Positions 7,586 through 15,939 of a stretch of DNA of 64,000 bases are shown here, piece after piece; the stretch's first letter is position 1, and each line of letters begins with the position of its first letter. The position numbers were made by a program, and so were the translations under genes. The notes under the pieces were generated by a model that was not told where the DNA came from, did no database searches, and saw only the letters and a program-made list of their open reading frames with translations. The stretch covers positions 2,790,001-2,854,000 of the forward strand of contig NZ_RKHO01000001.1 in NCBI RefSeq assembly GCF_003752505.1, read 5' to 3'. This DNA is from Nocardioides aurantiacus. GTDB lineage: Bacteria > Actinomycetota > Actinomycetes > Propionibacteriales > Nocardioidaceae.

Positions 7586-8485
7586 CTACCGCACCTGGCC
7601 CCACACGTGGGGCCAGCGGCCACGCACGGCCTCACCCTCGGGCACCGGCTCCAGGACGTTGCCCGCCGTGGGCGGGGTGTCCCGGCCGTCGAGCCCCATC
7701 CGGGCCATCAGCGGCGTGACGAGCGCGTCGAACACCCCGGGCAGCAGCCGGAAGCCCGCGACCATCACCGGGTTGCCGAAACCCACGTCCTTGTCACGAC
7801 GGGCGCGGTCCAGGGCGGCGACGCACGCCTGAGCGACCTTCTCGGGCGTCGTGACCGGCGGGGGCGGGTTGCCGTGGTGACCGACCCAGGTCGCGGCCAG
7901 GTCGTAGATCGGGGTGTCGACCCCACCCGGCGAGACCAGGGAGACCTCGACGCCGGGCAGGCTCCGCGCCTCGATCTGCAGCGCCCGAGCCAGGCCGGCC
8001 ACGCCCCACTTGCTGGTGGCGTACGGCGACATCCACGGCGTGGACATCTTGCCGAGCACCGACCCCAGCAGCACCAACGAACCGCCCCGACGCTCCTCGA
8101 ACAGCCGGACGGCGGCCCGGGCGACGTTGGCCGTGCCGACCAGGTTGGTGCGCAGCACGCCCTCGAACACCTCGGGCGGCACGTCGTGGAACCGCCCGTA
8201 CGCCGCCACACCGGCCGCGTGGACCACCCCGTCGAGCCCGCCGTACGCCGCGAACGCAGCCGCGAACGTCGCCTCCACCGCCTCGTGGTCGCCGACGTCG
8301 GTGGGCAGCACCAGGGTCTCGGAGGCGCCACGGGCGGTGCACTCGCGCGCGACCTCGTCCAGCACCCCCTCCGACCGGGAGACCAGCACGAGGCGGGCAC
8401 CCTCGGTCGCCAGCCGGTGGGCGGTGGCGCGGCCGATGCCGGACGAGGCGCCCGTGACCAGGACGCGACGTCCCCGGCCCGTCAC
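7586..8485 (-). CDS. Short-chain dehydrogenase/reductase
   Basis: A 299-residue NAD(P)-dependent oxidoreductase. The N-terminal TGASSGIG is the cofactor-binding motif, NLVG the structural Asn, LLGSVLGK carries the catalytic Ser and YATSK (Tyr-x-x-x-Lys) the proton relay. The C-terminal 60 residues are an extension rich in Pro and Arg seen in membrane-associated SDRs of actinobacteria. GTG 8485 overlaps the alcohol dehydrogenase stop (GTGA), so the two enzymes are translationally coupled and probably act on one substrate series. The last codons contain a 10-bp stem hairpin (7595-7616). Confidence 0.85.
   Translation of the reverse strand: MTGRGRRVLVTGASSGIGRATAHRLATEGARLVLVSRSEGVLDEVARECTARGASETLVLPTDVGDHEAVEATFAAAFAAYGGLDGVVHAAGVAAYGRFHDVPPEVFEGVLRTNLVGTANVARAAVRLFEERRGGSLVLLGSVLGKMSTPWMSPYATSKWGVAGLARALQIEARSLPGVEVSLVSPGGVDTPIYDLAATWVGHHGNPPPPVTTPEKVAQACVAALDRARRDKDVGFGNPVMVAGFRLLPGVFDALVTPLMARMGLDGRDTPPTAGNVLEPVPEGEAVRGRWPHVWGQVR
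7595..7616. repeat. 22-bp near-perfect palindrome within the 3' end of the SDR gene
   Basis: CTGGCCCCAC and GTGGGGCCAG form a ten-base stem with a two-base loop, inside the final codons of the SDR. Together with the two hairpins at 7526-7577 it makes three consecutive stem-loops, probably acting in termination or 3'-end protection of the adh-SDR transcript. Confidence 0.45.
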
Positions 8486-9666
8486 GGCTGGAGCACCACC
8501 TTGATGCAGCCGTCCTGCTTCTTCTGGAAGATGTCGTAGCCGTGCGGAGCCTGCTCGAGCGGCAGGTGGTGGGTGGTCAGGTCGAGGGTGCCGAGCGGGT
8601 CGGCGTCGTCGAGGACCGCGGGCATGATGTCGTCGATCCACCGCTTCACGTGGCACTGGCCGAAGCGCATCGTGATGCCGCGGTCGAACATCTCCATCAT
8701 CGGCATCGGGTCCACCTCGCCGCCGTACACGCCGCTGACGGAGACGGTGCCGCCGCGGCGTACACCCTTGATGGCGGCGTGCAGCGCGCCCAGCCGGTCG
8801 AGCGCCATCTTGTCGGCCATCGGGGCCGCGACCGCGTCCGGCAGCGCCCCGACGATGCCGTGCGCCAGCTTGCCGAACGGCGAGTCGTGCGCCTCCATGC
8901 CGACCGCCTCGACCACCCCGTCCGGACCGCGCCCGTCGACCAGCTCGATCAGCGCTGCCCCCACGTCGTCGACGTCGGAGTTGTCGAGCGTCTCGATGCC
9001 GTGACGCTGGGCCATGGCGAGCCGCTCGGGCACCCGGTCGATGCCGATCACCCGGGAGGCGCCGAGGTGCTTGGCGATGCGGGTCGCGAACTGGCCGACC
9101 GGACCGAGGCCGAACACCGCGACGGTGCTGCCCTCCTGCACGTCGGCCCACTTCACGGCCTGCCAGGCCGTGGGGATGATGTCGGAGAGGAACAGGAAGC
9201 GCTCGTCGGGCTCGTCGGAGGGCACCGGGATCGGGCCGAACTGGGCCTGCGGGACCCGGAGGTACTCCGCCTGGCCGCCGGGCACCGCGCCGTAGAGGTC
9301 GGTGTAGCCGAACAGGGTCGCGCCCTTGCCGGTCTTCCGGTTCTGCGTCGTCTCGCACTGCGCCATCAGCCCGCGGGTGCACATCCAGCAGTGGCCGCAG
9401 GAGATGTTGAACGGCACCACCACCCGATCGCCGGGCTTGACGTGGGTGACCTCCGGGCCGACCTCCTCGACGATGCCCATGGGCTCGTGACCGAGGACGT
9501 CGCCGGTGTGCAGGAACGGGCCCAGCACCTCCATCAGGTGGAGGTCGGAGCCGCAGATCGCCGAGGAGGTGACCTTGACGATCGCGTCGGTGGGCTGCTC
9601 GATGCGCGGGTCGGGGACGTCGTCCACCCGCAGGTCGCGCTTGCCGTGGAAGGTGAGAGCTCGCAT
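8482..9666 (-). CDS. Zinc-dependent alcohol dehydrogenase (formaldehyde-dehydrogenase-like MDR)
   Basis: A 394-residue medium-chain dehydrogenase. The catalytic zinc site is ICGSDLHL with GHEPMG, the structural-zinc loop is CGHCWMCTRGLMAQC, and the NAD fold carries VFGLGPVGQ followed by IGIDRVPERL. Length and the long insertion before the cofactor domain resemble the glutathione-independent formaldehyde dehydrogenase subgroup. ATG 9666 is preceded by GGAGGT (9676-9671), supporting this start. It is followed by an SDR through a GTGA overlap. The true alcohol or aldehyde substrate is unknown. Confidence 0.88.
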   Translation of the reverse strand: MRALTFHGKRDLRVDDVPDPRIEQPTDAIVKVTSSAICGSDLHLMEVLGPFLHTGDVLGHEPMGIVEEVGPEVTHVKPGDRVVVPFNISCGHCWMCTRGLMAQCETTQNRKTGKGATLFGYTDLYGAVPGGQAEYLRVPQAQFGPIPVPSDEPDERFLFLSDIIPTAWQAVKWADVQEGSTVAVFGLGPVGQFATRIAKHLGASRVIGIDRVPERLAMAQRHGIETLDNSDVDDVGAALIELVDGRGPDGVVEAVGMEAHDSPFGKLAHGIVGALPDAVAAPMADKMALDRLGALHAAIKGVRRGGTVSVSGVYGGEVDPMPMMEMFDRGITMRFGQCHVKRWIDDIMPAVLDDADPLGTLDLTTHHLPLEQAPHGYDIFQKKQDGCIKVVLQP

Positions 9667-9820
9667 GGTGACCTCCGTGTCGTGGGCACCTCCTGTTCCC
9701 GAAGTCGCCGGCAGCACTCGGTACCGCACGGCAGGTGATGCCTTGCGCTGTGGACGACCGCGGCACGACCCAGCGAAGGCGGCCGATGCACCCCGCCCTC
9801 CGAGCCCAGGATCAACCGCG

Positions 9821-9889
9821 ATGACGGTGACGACGCTGGCCGCGACCGCCGCCTGCTACTGGGCCTTCCTGTCCTACGGCCCCACCTGA
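9821..9889 (+). CDS. Possible 22-residue membrane microprotein
   Basis: The 378-base gap between the divergent alcohol dehydrogenase and the GAF-ANTAR gene holds little else. Within it is a 22-codon ATG frame, preceded nine bases upstream by AGGA (9808-9811). The predicted peptide ends in ATAACYWAFLSYGPT and is hydrophobic enough for a single short membrane segment. Evidence is weak; it may be chance. Otherwise the gap should contain the two divergent promoters, for which I see no clear consensus. Confidence 0.25.
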   Translation: MTVTTLAATAACYWAFLSYGPT

Positions 9890-10044
9890 GCGTCGGGCTC
9901 GACCGTCCCGCTGCCGGCGGCGGAGGTCGTGCGCACACCGATCGAGCGGGCCGGCTCGGCGGCGACGGGGTCTACGGTGGACCCACCCGTGACACGTCCT
10001 CCGAGGGGTCGGCGTCCACGTCACCCCGAGCCGCCGGAGGCACC

Positions 10045-10806
10045 ATGACACCGTCGCTGGAACGTCTCAGCGCCGGGCTCCGGGCAGCCGTCGACGGCGC
10101 CGAGCCGGGGCTGGAGGCCGCCAACGACCTCTGCTCGGCCTGCGTCGAGCTGCTCGGCATGGACGGTGCCGCCGTCTCGATGATCTACGAGGGCGTCTCG
10201 CGCGGCACGTTCGGAGCCAGCGGCGAGGACGGGCGCCGCCTCGACGAGTACCAGTTCACCTTCGGCGAGGGACCCTGCCTGGACGCCGTGACCCACCGCC
10301 GGTCCGTCCTGGCCCCCGACCTGGACGCGCCGACCGAGACCCGGTGGCCGCTGTTCAGCGACGCCGCGCTGACCGACGGCGTGCGCGCCGTCTTCGCCCT
10401 CCCGATCATGATCACCTCCGCGTGCGTCGGCGCGCTCGACCTGTTCCGCGCCGAGCCCGGCGAGTGGCACGGCGAGCAGGCCGCGGGTGCCGCCCTCGCC
10501 GCGCGCCTCGCCTCGCAGCCGCTGCTCGACCTGCTCTCGGCCGACCACGCCGGGGACGAGGAGCCCCGACCGCACGAGCGGGGCACCGTGACGGCCGCCG
10601 ACATGGACCGCGTCGAGGTCTACCAGGCCACGGGCATCCTCATCGCCCAGCTCGACGTCGACGCGGCCGAGGCCGCCGTGAGGCTGCGGGCCCACGCGAT
10701 GGCCACCGGCCAGACCGCCAGCGAGGTCGGCATCGCGATCATCGAACGGCGACTCCTCCTCGAGCGCGACGGCGGCCGGGGCCATCGAGCTGGAGGTCCG
10801 GCATGA
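10045..10806 (+). CDS. GAF-ANTAR regulatory protein
   Basis: A 253-residue cytosolic regulator. A GAF domain covers roughly residues 20-160, with the FGEGPCLDA and RWPLFSD motifs typical of actinobacterial GAF-ANTAR sensors. The ANTAR RNA-binding helical domain occupies the last 60 residues (VYQATGILIAQLDVDAAEA, RLRAHA). ANTAR proteins bind paired hairpins in nascent RNA and prevent termination. The stop overlaps the start of a second GAF-ANTAR gene (ATGA), so the pair is co-translated. The signal sensed is unknown. ATG 10045 fits the conserved N-terminal length. Confidence 0.85.
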   Translation: MTPSLERLSAGLRAAVDGAEPGLEAANDLCSACVELLGMDGAAVSMIYEGVSRGTFGASGEDGRRLDEYQFTFGEGPCLDAVTHRRSVLAPDLDAPTETRWPLFSDAALTDGVRAVFALPIMITSACVGALDLFRAEPGEWHGEQAAGAALAARLASQPLLDLLSADHAGDEEPRPHERGTVTAADMDRVEVYQATGILIAQLDVDAAEAAVRLRAHAMATGQTASEVGIAIIERRLLLERDGGRGHRAGGPA

Positions 10807-11588
10807 CCGACCACCCCGACCACGACCACCCCCACACCGACCATCGCGAGCAGGACGTCATCCGCGCGTTCGTGGGGCTCTCCCACGAGCTGGTGGACGA
10901 CTACGACGTCCTCGAGATGCTGGCCCAGCTGACCCGCAGCTGCGCCGACCTCCTCGACGTCAGCTCGGCCGGCCTGCTGCTGGCCGACGGCCAAGGCGTC
11001 CTGCACCTCGCCGCGACGTCGTCCGAGAGCACCCGCCACCTCGAGGTGTTCCAGCTCCAGCGCGACCAGGGACCCTGCCTGGACTGCTACCGGACCGGGC
11101 AGACCGTCGTGGCCGAGGACCGCGACGAGATGCGACGCCACTGGCCCGAGTTCGCCCGGGCGGCGGAGCTGGTGGGCTTCGAGTCGGTGCACGCGCTGCC
11201 CATGCGGCTGCGAGACCACGCCCTCGGCACGGTCGGCCTCTTCGGGGAGCACCCGGGTCGCCTCGGCCAGGACGACCTCGACCTCGCCCAGGCACTCGTG
11301 CACGTGGCCAGCGTGGCGATCGTCAACGAGCGCTCGGCCCTGGACCGGGACGCCGTCAACGACCAGCTGCAGCACGCGCTGACCAGCCGCATCGTCCTGG
11401 AGCAGGCCAAGGGGGTGGTCGCCGCCGCCGGCGAGCTCGACATGGAGGACGCGTTCCACGTCCTGCGTCGCTACGCCCGCGACCACGGACGCCGGCTCAG
11501 CGACGTCGCCGCCGAGGTCGTCGGGCGCCGGCTGCGGGGCCCCGTGGTCCTCGCCCACGCCCGCGAGGTCGGGATCCTCCCCCACTAG
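10803..11588 (+). CDS. GAF-ANTAR regulatory protein
   Basis: A 261-residue paralogue of the upstream gene. It begins with a His/Asp-rich segment (MTDHPDHDHPHTDH), which could bind metal but may be unstructured. The GAF domain spans about residues 25-165 (QGPCLDCY, then HWPEFARAA). The ANTAR domain follows (ALTSRIVLEQAKGVVAA, DAFHVLRRYARDHG). Translation is coupled to the first copy by an ATGA overlap, suggesting a heteromeric or sequential sensor pair. Target RNAs cannot be told from this sequence. Confidence 0.87.
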   Translation: MTDHPDHDHPHTDHREQDVIRAFVGLSHELVDDYDVLEMLAQLTRSCADLLDVSSAGLLLADGQGVLHLAATSSESTRHLEVFQLQRDQGPCLDCYRTGQTVVAEDRDEMRRHWPEFARAAELVGFESVHALPMRLRDHALGTVGLFGEHPGRLGQDDLDLAQALVHVASVAIVNERSALDRDAVNDQLQHALTSRIVLEQAKGVVAAAGELDMEDAFHVLRRYARDHGRRLSDVAAEVVGRRLRGPVVLAHAREVGILPH

Positions 11589-11689
11589 CGGCCGCCTGGA
11601 CCGGGGTCGGCGGGCGGCGTACGGTCCTGGGTGTCGCCCGAGACCCCGGCGGCGCCCGCCCACGGTGCCTGTCCTGAGGAGTCCCTGCG

Positions 11690-12040
11690 ATGAACGACCC
11701 GCTGCGCGCCCGCGCGCCCCTGACCGAGGACGCCTCGGTCACCACCATCCGTGGTCTGCTCGACGACGTGGTCGAGCTCGAGCGCGAGGTCGCGCGGCTC
11801 CGCGACGCGCTCGCCGTGCTCACGTCGGTGGAGCGGGCGACCGGCATGCTGATGCTCGCCTACGGCTACGGGCCCGACCGCGCCGTCACGGTGCTGCGCG
11901 CCTGGGCCACCGACCTCGGCGCGAGCCCGCAGTCCGTCGCGCAGAGCATGGTCGAGGCCGTCGACACCGCCGTGGAGACCGACGCCACGCCGGGCCGGTG
12001 GTCGACGGCGGTGCCCGCCCAGCGGCTCCCGGGCCAGTAG
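11690..12040 (+). CDS. Stand-alone ANTAR-like domain protein
   Basis: A 116-residue protein with a predicted coiled coil near residues 25-45 (DDVVELEREVARLRDAL) followed by an ANTAR-like helical domain (VERATGMLMLAYGYGPDRAV, LRAWATDLG). It has no GAF sensor. The coiled coil could mediate dimerisation with one of the neighbouring GAF-ANTAR proteins. The conserved Ala/aromatic positions of ANTAR are partly kept. Third member of a local ANTAR cluster. Confidence 0.65.
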   Translation: MNDPLRARAPLTEDASVTTIRGLLDDVVELEREVARLRDALAVLTSVERATGMLMLAYGYGPDRAVTVLRAWATDLGASPQSVAQSMVEAVDTAVETDATPGRWSTAVPAQRLPGQ

Positions 12041-12081
12041 CACCGCGCGGAGCGCTTGACCACGATGACGAGACTGGCCCC

Positions 12082-12516
12082 ATGACCACCGTCTCGCGCA
12101 CCTTCACCGTCACGCCCCCGCCCCCGGTGGTCCTGGACTACCTCCGGGACTTCTCCCACGCCGAGGAGTGGGACCCCGGCACCGTCTCCTGCACCCGCGA
12201 CGACTCCGGCCCGGTGCGCGTGGGGAGCACCTGGCACAACGTCTCCAAGATCGCCGGTGTCTCGACCGAGCTGACCTACGAGCTCGTCAGCGCCACCGAC
12301 GACACGATCGAGCTCGTCGGCACCAACGAGACCGCGCGCTCCACCGACACCATCACGGTCGTCCCCCACGGCAGCGGCAGCCAGGTCACCTACCAGGCCG
12401 TCATCGAGATGTCGGGCGCCGCCAAGCTCGCCTCGCCCCTGGTGAAGCTGGTCTTCGAGAAGGTCGGCAACGACACCGAGGACGACATGGTGCGGGTGCT
12501 CGACGCCCTGGCCTGA
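12082..12516 (+). CDS. SRPBCC (START-like) family protein
   Basis: A 144-residue protein of the helix-grip SRPBCC fold, similar to polyketide-cyclase/dehydrase-like and CoxG-like proteins that bind hydrophobic ligands. The features are RTFTVTPPPPVVLDYLRDFS at the start, WDPGTVSC, a string of beta strands ending in GSQVTYQAVIEM, and a long C-terminal helix (VKLVFEKVGNDTEDDMVRVL). ATG 12082 is the natural start. No partner gene identifies the ligand. Confidence 0.75.
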   Translation: MTTVSRTFTVTPPPPVVLDYLRDFSHAEEWDPGTVSCTRDDSGPVRVGSTWHNVSKIAGVSTELTYELVSATDDTIELVGTNETARSTDTITVVPHGSGSQVTYQAVIEMSGAAKLASPLVKLVFEKVGNDTEDDMVRVLDALA

Positions 12517-12555
12517 GACCTCGCCGACCGGAGGCGCGTACGGCACAGTGTCGGC

Positions 12556-13341
12556 ATGCGCACCACCACCGGCGTCGTGTTCCGACCCCAGTCACCCCCG
12601 GAACGGCTGCGGGAGGTCGTCGAGGCGGCGGACGCCGCCGAGGCGGTCGACGAGCTGTGGCTGTGGGAGGACTGCTTCCTGGAAGGCGGGCTGACCGCCG
12701 CCGCCGCGGCCCTGGCGTGGTCGTCACGGGTGCGGGTCGGGATCGGCCTGCTGCCGGTGCCGCTGCGCAACCCGGCGCTGGTGGCGATGGAGGTCGCGAC
12801 GCTGGCACGGCTCTTCCCCGACCGGTTCGTGCTGGGGCTCGGTCACGGGGTGCTCGACTGGATGGCCCAGGTCGGCGCCCGCGCGCCCTCCCCCATGACG
12901 CTGCTGCGCGAGCACACCTCGGCGGTGGTCGCGCTGCTCGCCGGCGAGCGTGTCACCGTGTCCGGCAGCTACGTGCAGCTCGACGACGTCGCCCTCGACT
13001 GGCCACCGGAGCGGCTGCCGCGCCTGCTGCTCGGGGCGCGCGGACCCCGGACGGTCGCGCTCGCGGGCGAGCTCACGGACGGGGTCCTGCTCGACGCGGT
13101 GGCGGGACCCGACGAGGTGGCCCGGGCGCGGGAGACGGCCCAGGAGGCCCGGCGGCTCGCCGGCCGGGAGGGTGAGGTGCACGTGGCGGCGTACACCCAG
13201 GTCGGCGCAGCCGAGGTCTCGGCGGACGCCGTGGCCGAGCGCGTCGCCCTGCTCGCCGCCGCCGGCGCGGACACGGTGGTCCTGCAGTCCGACGCCGACG
13301 ACCCCGATCCGCTGCGGCTGGTCTCGGCGCTGGAGGGCTGA
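12556..13341 (+). CDS. LLM-class flavin/F420-dependent oxidoreductase
   Basis: A 261-residue TIM-barrel enzyme of the bacterial luciferase superfamily. LWLWEDCFLEGG near residue 35, RVGIGLLPVPLRNPALVAMEVATLA and FVLGLGHGVLDWM are the hallmark strands; LLGARGPRTVALAGELTDGVLL matches the late barrel segment of F420-dependent members such as Mer- and FGD-like proteins. It is shorter than average for the family. The actual cofactor (F420 or FMN) and substrate are unknown. It follows the SRPBCC gene by 39 bases and may be cotranscribed with it. Confidence 0.8.
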   Translation: MRTTTGVVFRPQSPPERLREVVEAADAAEAVDELWLWEDCFLEGGLTAAAAALAWSSRVRVGIGLLPVPLRNPALVAMEVATLARLFPDRFVLGLGHGVLDWMAQVGARAPSPMTLLREHTSAVVALLAGERVTVSGSYVQLDDVALDWPPERLPRLLLGARGPRTVALAGELTDGVLLDAVAGPDEVARARETAQEARRLAGREGEVHVAAYTQVGAAEVSADAVAERVALLAAAGADTVVLQSDADDPDPLRLVSALEG

Positions 13342-13441
13342 GGGGCGAGCGCCCTACCCGGCCGCCGGATCACCGGTATGGGCGACCTCGTGCCCGGGTA
13401 CAGCGACAGCACAGCCATGACACCCCAGGAGGCACCCACCC

Positions 13442-13876
13442 GTGGACGGTCCTGACGAGGCACACCTGCGACCCGACGGCGTCAGCGACGCCACGGTCGA
13501 GGCGGTCGACACGCTCACCCGCGCCCTGGAGACGATGGAGGTGGCGCGCGGCCACCTGCTGCAGTTCCACCGCCTCACCGGCACCGGCGACACCCAGCTG
13601 CGCCAGGCGGTCGACCAGCTGCGCCACGCCGGTCACGACGAGGTCGCCGACCGGCTCGAGCACGACCTGGTCGGGCGCAACGTCATCGAGGGCAGGTGGA
13701 CCTTCCAGGTCGTCGAGGAGTACGACGACACGTTCTTCTCGGCCTGGCGGACCCTGGAGCGCGAGACCCGCGAGGAGCTCGTCCAGGGCCGTCGGCACCT
13801 GCTGGAGTCGGAGATGAAGGAGTCGCACCGCACCCACGGGCTGCGGCACCACGAGTCGCGCCCGCCGGAGCAGTGA
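13442..13876 (+). CDS. Conserved actinobacterial protein of unknown function
   Basis: A 144-residue soluble, largely helical protein. GTG 13442 follows AGGAGG (13427-13432) with nine bases between, which fixes the start. The N-terminal half has RALETMEVARGHLLQFHRLTG and the C-terminal half FSAWRTLERETREELVQGRR, both suggesting helical bundles; HRTHGLRHHESRP ends it. I recognise the general type as a hypothetical protein common in Nocardioides-like genomes but know no function. Confidence 0.65.
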   Translation: MDGPDEAHLRPDGVSDATVEAVDTLTRALETMEVARGHLLQFHRLTGTGDTQLRQAVDQLRHAGHDEVADRLEHDLVGRNVIEGRWTFQVVEEYDDTFFSAWRTLERETREELVQGRRHLLESEMKESHRTHGLRHHESRPPEQ

Positions 13877-13966
13877 CCCCGGGACCCAGGTCGGCGAGAC
13901 CGGCATCACGACCAGCCAGCGAGACCGACCGTGAACACCAGCGCCGGACCTGCACACCATGGAGGC

Positions 13967-14371
13967 ATGAGCGACACGGACCACGACCTGGCCGCCCTGC
14001 CCGACATCGGCGCGCTCCCTGCACCGACCCTGCACCGGGTGGGTGAGCTGGGCCGCAGCCTGCGCATCCCCGCCGACTGGACGCCGATCCACCAGTCCGA
14101 GCCCGCCGACAAGGCCTACCTCGTGCTGAGCGGCCACCTCGACGTGGTGCGCGACGGCGAGCGCGTCGCCCGGCTCGGACCCGGGTCGCTCGCCGGCGAG
14201 ATGGGGCTGGTCGACCACCGGTTGCGCAACGCCCGCCTCACCACGACCGACCCGGTGCGCGTGCTCGCCTGGACCAAGGAGGACTTCGCCCGGCTGCGCC
14301 GCGACCTCCCCGACTTCGACGAGCACGTGCGGCACGTCGCGCAGGACCGTCACCGCGACAACGCCTCCTAG
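13967..14371 (+). CDS. Cyclic nucleotide-binding (Crp-like sensor) domain protein
   Basis: A 134-residue protein consisting of one cNMP-binding beta-roll: TPIHQSEPADKAYLVLSGHL, then DGERVARLGPGSLAGEMGLV and the phosphate-binding cassette GEMGLVDHRLRNA, ending in VLAWTKEDFARL. No DNA-binding domain follows, so it is not a Crp regulator by itself. The start is uncertain: ATG 13967 has GGAGG only one base upstream, and GTG 13931 would add 12 residues. It may sense cAMP or serve as a regulatory partner. Confidence 0.7.
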   Translation: MSDTDHDLAALPDIGALPAPTLHRVGELGRSLRIPADWTPIHQSEPADKAYLVLSGHLDVVRDGERVARLGPGSLAGEMGLVDHRLRNARLTTTDPVRVLAWTKEDFARLRRDLPDFDEHVRHVAQDRHRDNAS

Positions 14372-14457
14372 CGCGGGCGCCCGGGGCCGACCGGGACCCT
14401 GGTGGCGGTCTCGAAGTCGACCTGACTGATTGACTTTGCTGCGCGACCCACGCCAGC

Positions 14458-15846
14458 ATGGTGATCGTGGTGACCGAGCGGCCCGGACCGAGCACCGTCG
14501 ACGTCGTCAGCCTCCGCGAGGCGACGAAGGCGTGGTTCCTGATCTCGCTCCAGACGTTCGGCGGTCCCGCGGGCCAGATCGCGGTGATGCAGCGCACCCT
14601 GGTCGAGGAGAAGCGCTGGATCGGCCAGCAGCGGTTCCTGTTCGCGCTGTCCTACTGCACCCTGCTCCCCGGCCCGGAGGCGCAGCAGCTCGCGACGTAC
14701 GTCGGGTGGCTGCTCAACGGCGTCCGTGGCGCCCTGGTCGCCGGCATCCTGTTCGTGCTGCCGGGGGTCGTGGCGCTCCTGGTGCTCTCCGGTGTCTACG
14801 TCGCCTACGGCGACACCACCCTCGTCGAGGCGCTCTTCCTCGGCCTCGGCCCCGCGGTCATCGCCATCGTGCTCCAGGCCGTGATCCGGGTGGGGAGGAA
14901 GGGGCTGACCCACCCCGTGTTCGTGGCCCTCGCCGTGGCCTCGTTCGTCGCCCTGACGTTCTTCGCCGTCCCCTTCCCCGTCGTCGTGCTCACGGCCGGG
15001 GTCGTGGGCTGGGTGGTCGGCCGGGCCCGACCGGACCTGGCCGGCTCGTCCGGCAGCTCCGCCGCCGCCGACGACGGCCCCCCGCCGCTGGTCCCCGACG
15101 ACGCCCTGCACGCCGAACGCCCCTCGACCCGGCGCTCGGCCGTGGTGCTGGTCGTCGGGCTGACGCTGTGGGCCGCCCCCGTCGTCGCGGCGGCGCTCGT
15201 CCTGGGACGCAGCAGCACCCTGGTCGACCAGGGCGTCTTCTTCTCGGGCGCCGCGGTGGTCACCTTCGGCGGCGCCTACGCCGTCCTGGCGTACGTCGCC
15301 CAGCAGGCGGCCGACGTCTACGGCTGGCTCGCTCCCGGGGAGATGGTCCGCGGCCTGGCACTGGCCGAGACCACCCCCGGACCACTGATCATGGTCGTGC
15401 AGTTCGTCGCGTTCCTCGGCGCCTACCGCGACCCCGGCACCCTCGACCCGTGGGTCGCCGCCGTCCTGGCCGCGCTGCTGACCACCTGGGTCACCTTCGT
15501 GCCGTGCTTCCTGTTCATCCTCCTCGGGGCGCCGTACGTCGAACGCCTGCGCCACAACCGCACCCTCGCCTCCGCCCTGACCGGCATCACCGCCGCCGTG
15601 GTCGGCGTGATCGCCAACCTGGCGCTCTACTTCGCCCTGCACACGCTGTTCGAGGAGACCCGCCGCGTCACCACGGGACCGCTCGCCCTCGAGCTCCCCG
15701 TGGTCGGCACCCTGCAGTGGGCTGCGCTCGCCGTCACGGTCCTCGGCTGCCTGCTGATCTTCCGGCGCGGCTGGTCGGTCCTGCGCACGCTCGGGGCCTG
15801 CACGCTGGTCGGCGCGGCGCTGCACCTCGCCACCGTCGCGGCCTGA
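14458..15846 (+). CDS. chrA: Chromate transporter ChrA (CHR family)
   Basis: A 462-residue membrane protein built of two homologous halves, the long-chain CHR form. The N-terminal half has FGGPAGQIAVMQRTLVEEKRW and LLPGPEAQQLATYVGWLLNG; the second half repeats the pattern with FSGAAVVTFGGAYAVLAYV and LAETTPGPLIMVVQFVAF. The halves are linked by a hydrophilic region around residues 195-225. The family expels chromate in exchange or with protons. A TTGACT at 14430-14435 could be a -35 box. The next gene follows after 93 bases. Confidence 0.92.
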   Translation: MVIVVTERPGPSTVDVVSLREATKAWFLISLQTFGGPAGQIAVMQRTLVEEKRWIGQQRFLFALSYCTLLPGPEAQQLATYVGWLLNGVRGALVAGILFVLPGVVALLVLSGVYVAYGDTTLVEALFLGLGPAVIAIVLQAVIRVGRKGLTHPVFVALAVASFVALTFFAVPFPVVVLTAGVVGWVVGRARPDLAGSSGSSAAADDGPPPLVPDDALHAERPSTRRSAVVLVVGLTLWAAPVVAAALVLGRSSTLVDQGVFFSGAAVVTFGGAYAVLAYVAQQAADVYGWLAPGEMVRGLALAETTPGPLIMVVQFVAFLGAYRDPGTLDPWVAAVLAALLTTWVTFVPCFLFILLGAPYVERLRHNRTLASALTGITAAVVGVIANLALYFALHTLFEETRRVTTGPLALELPVVGTLQWAALAVTVLGCLLIFRRGWSVLRTLGACTLVGAALHLATVAA

Positions 15847-15939
15847 CGCTCGGGGCTCGCCGACGCCGCCCGCGCGGCTGAGGCCACGAGGGTGTGGGAC
15901 GCTCCCTGCCACGCAGCGACCGTCGAGCCCAGGAGTGGT

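Noticed and set aside
9667-10044. Divergent promoters or a riboswitch in the 378-base gap
   Set aside because: No consensus promoter, conserved aptamer or strong hairpin could be seen; only the weak 22-codon ORF is reported.
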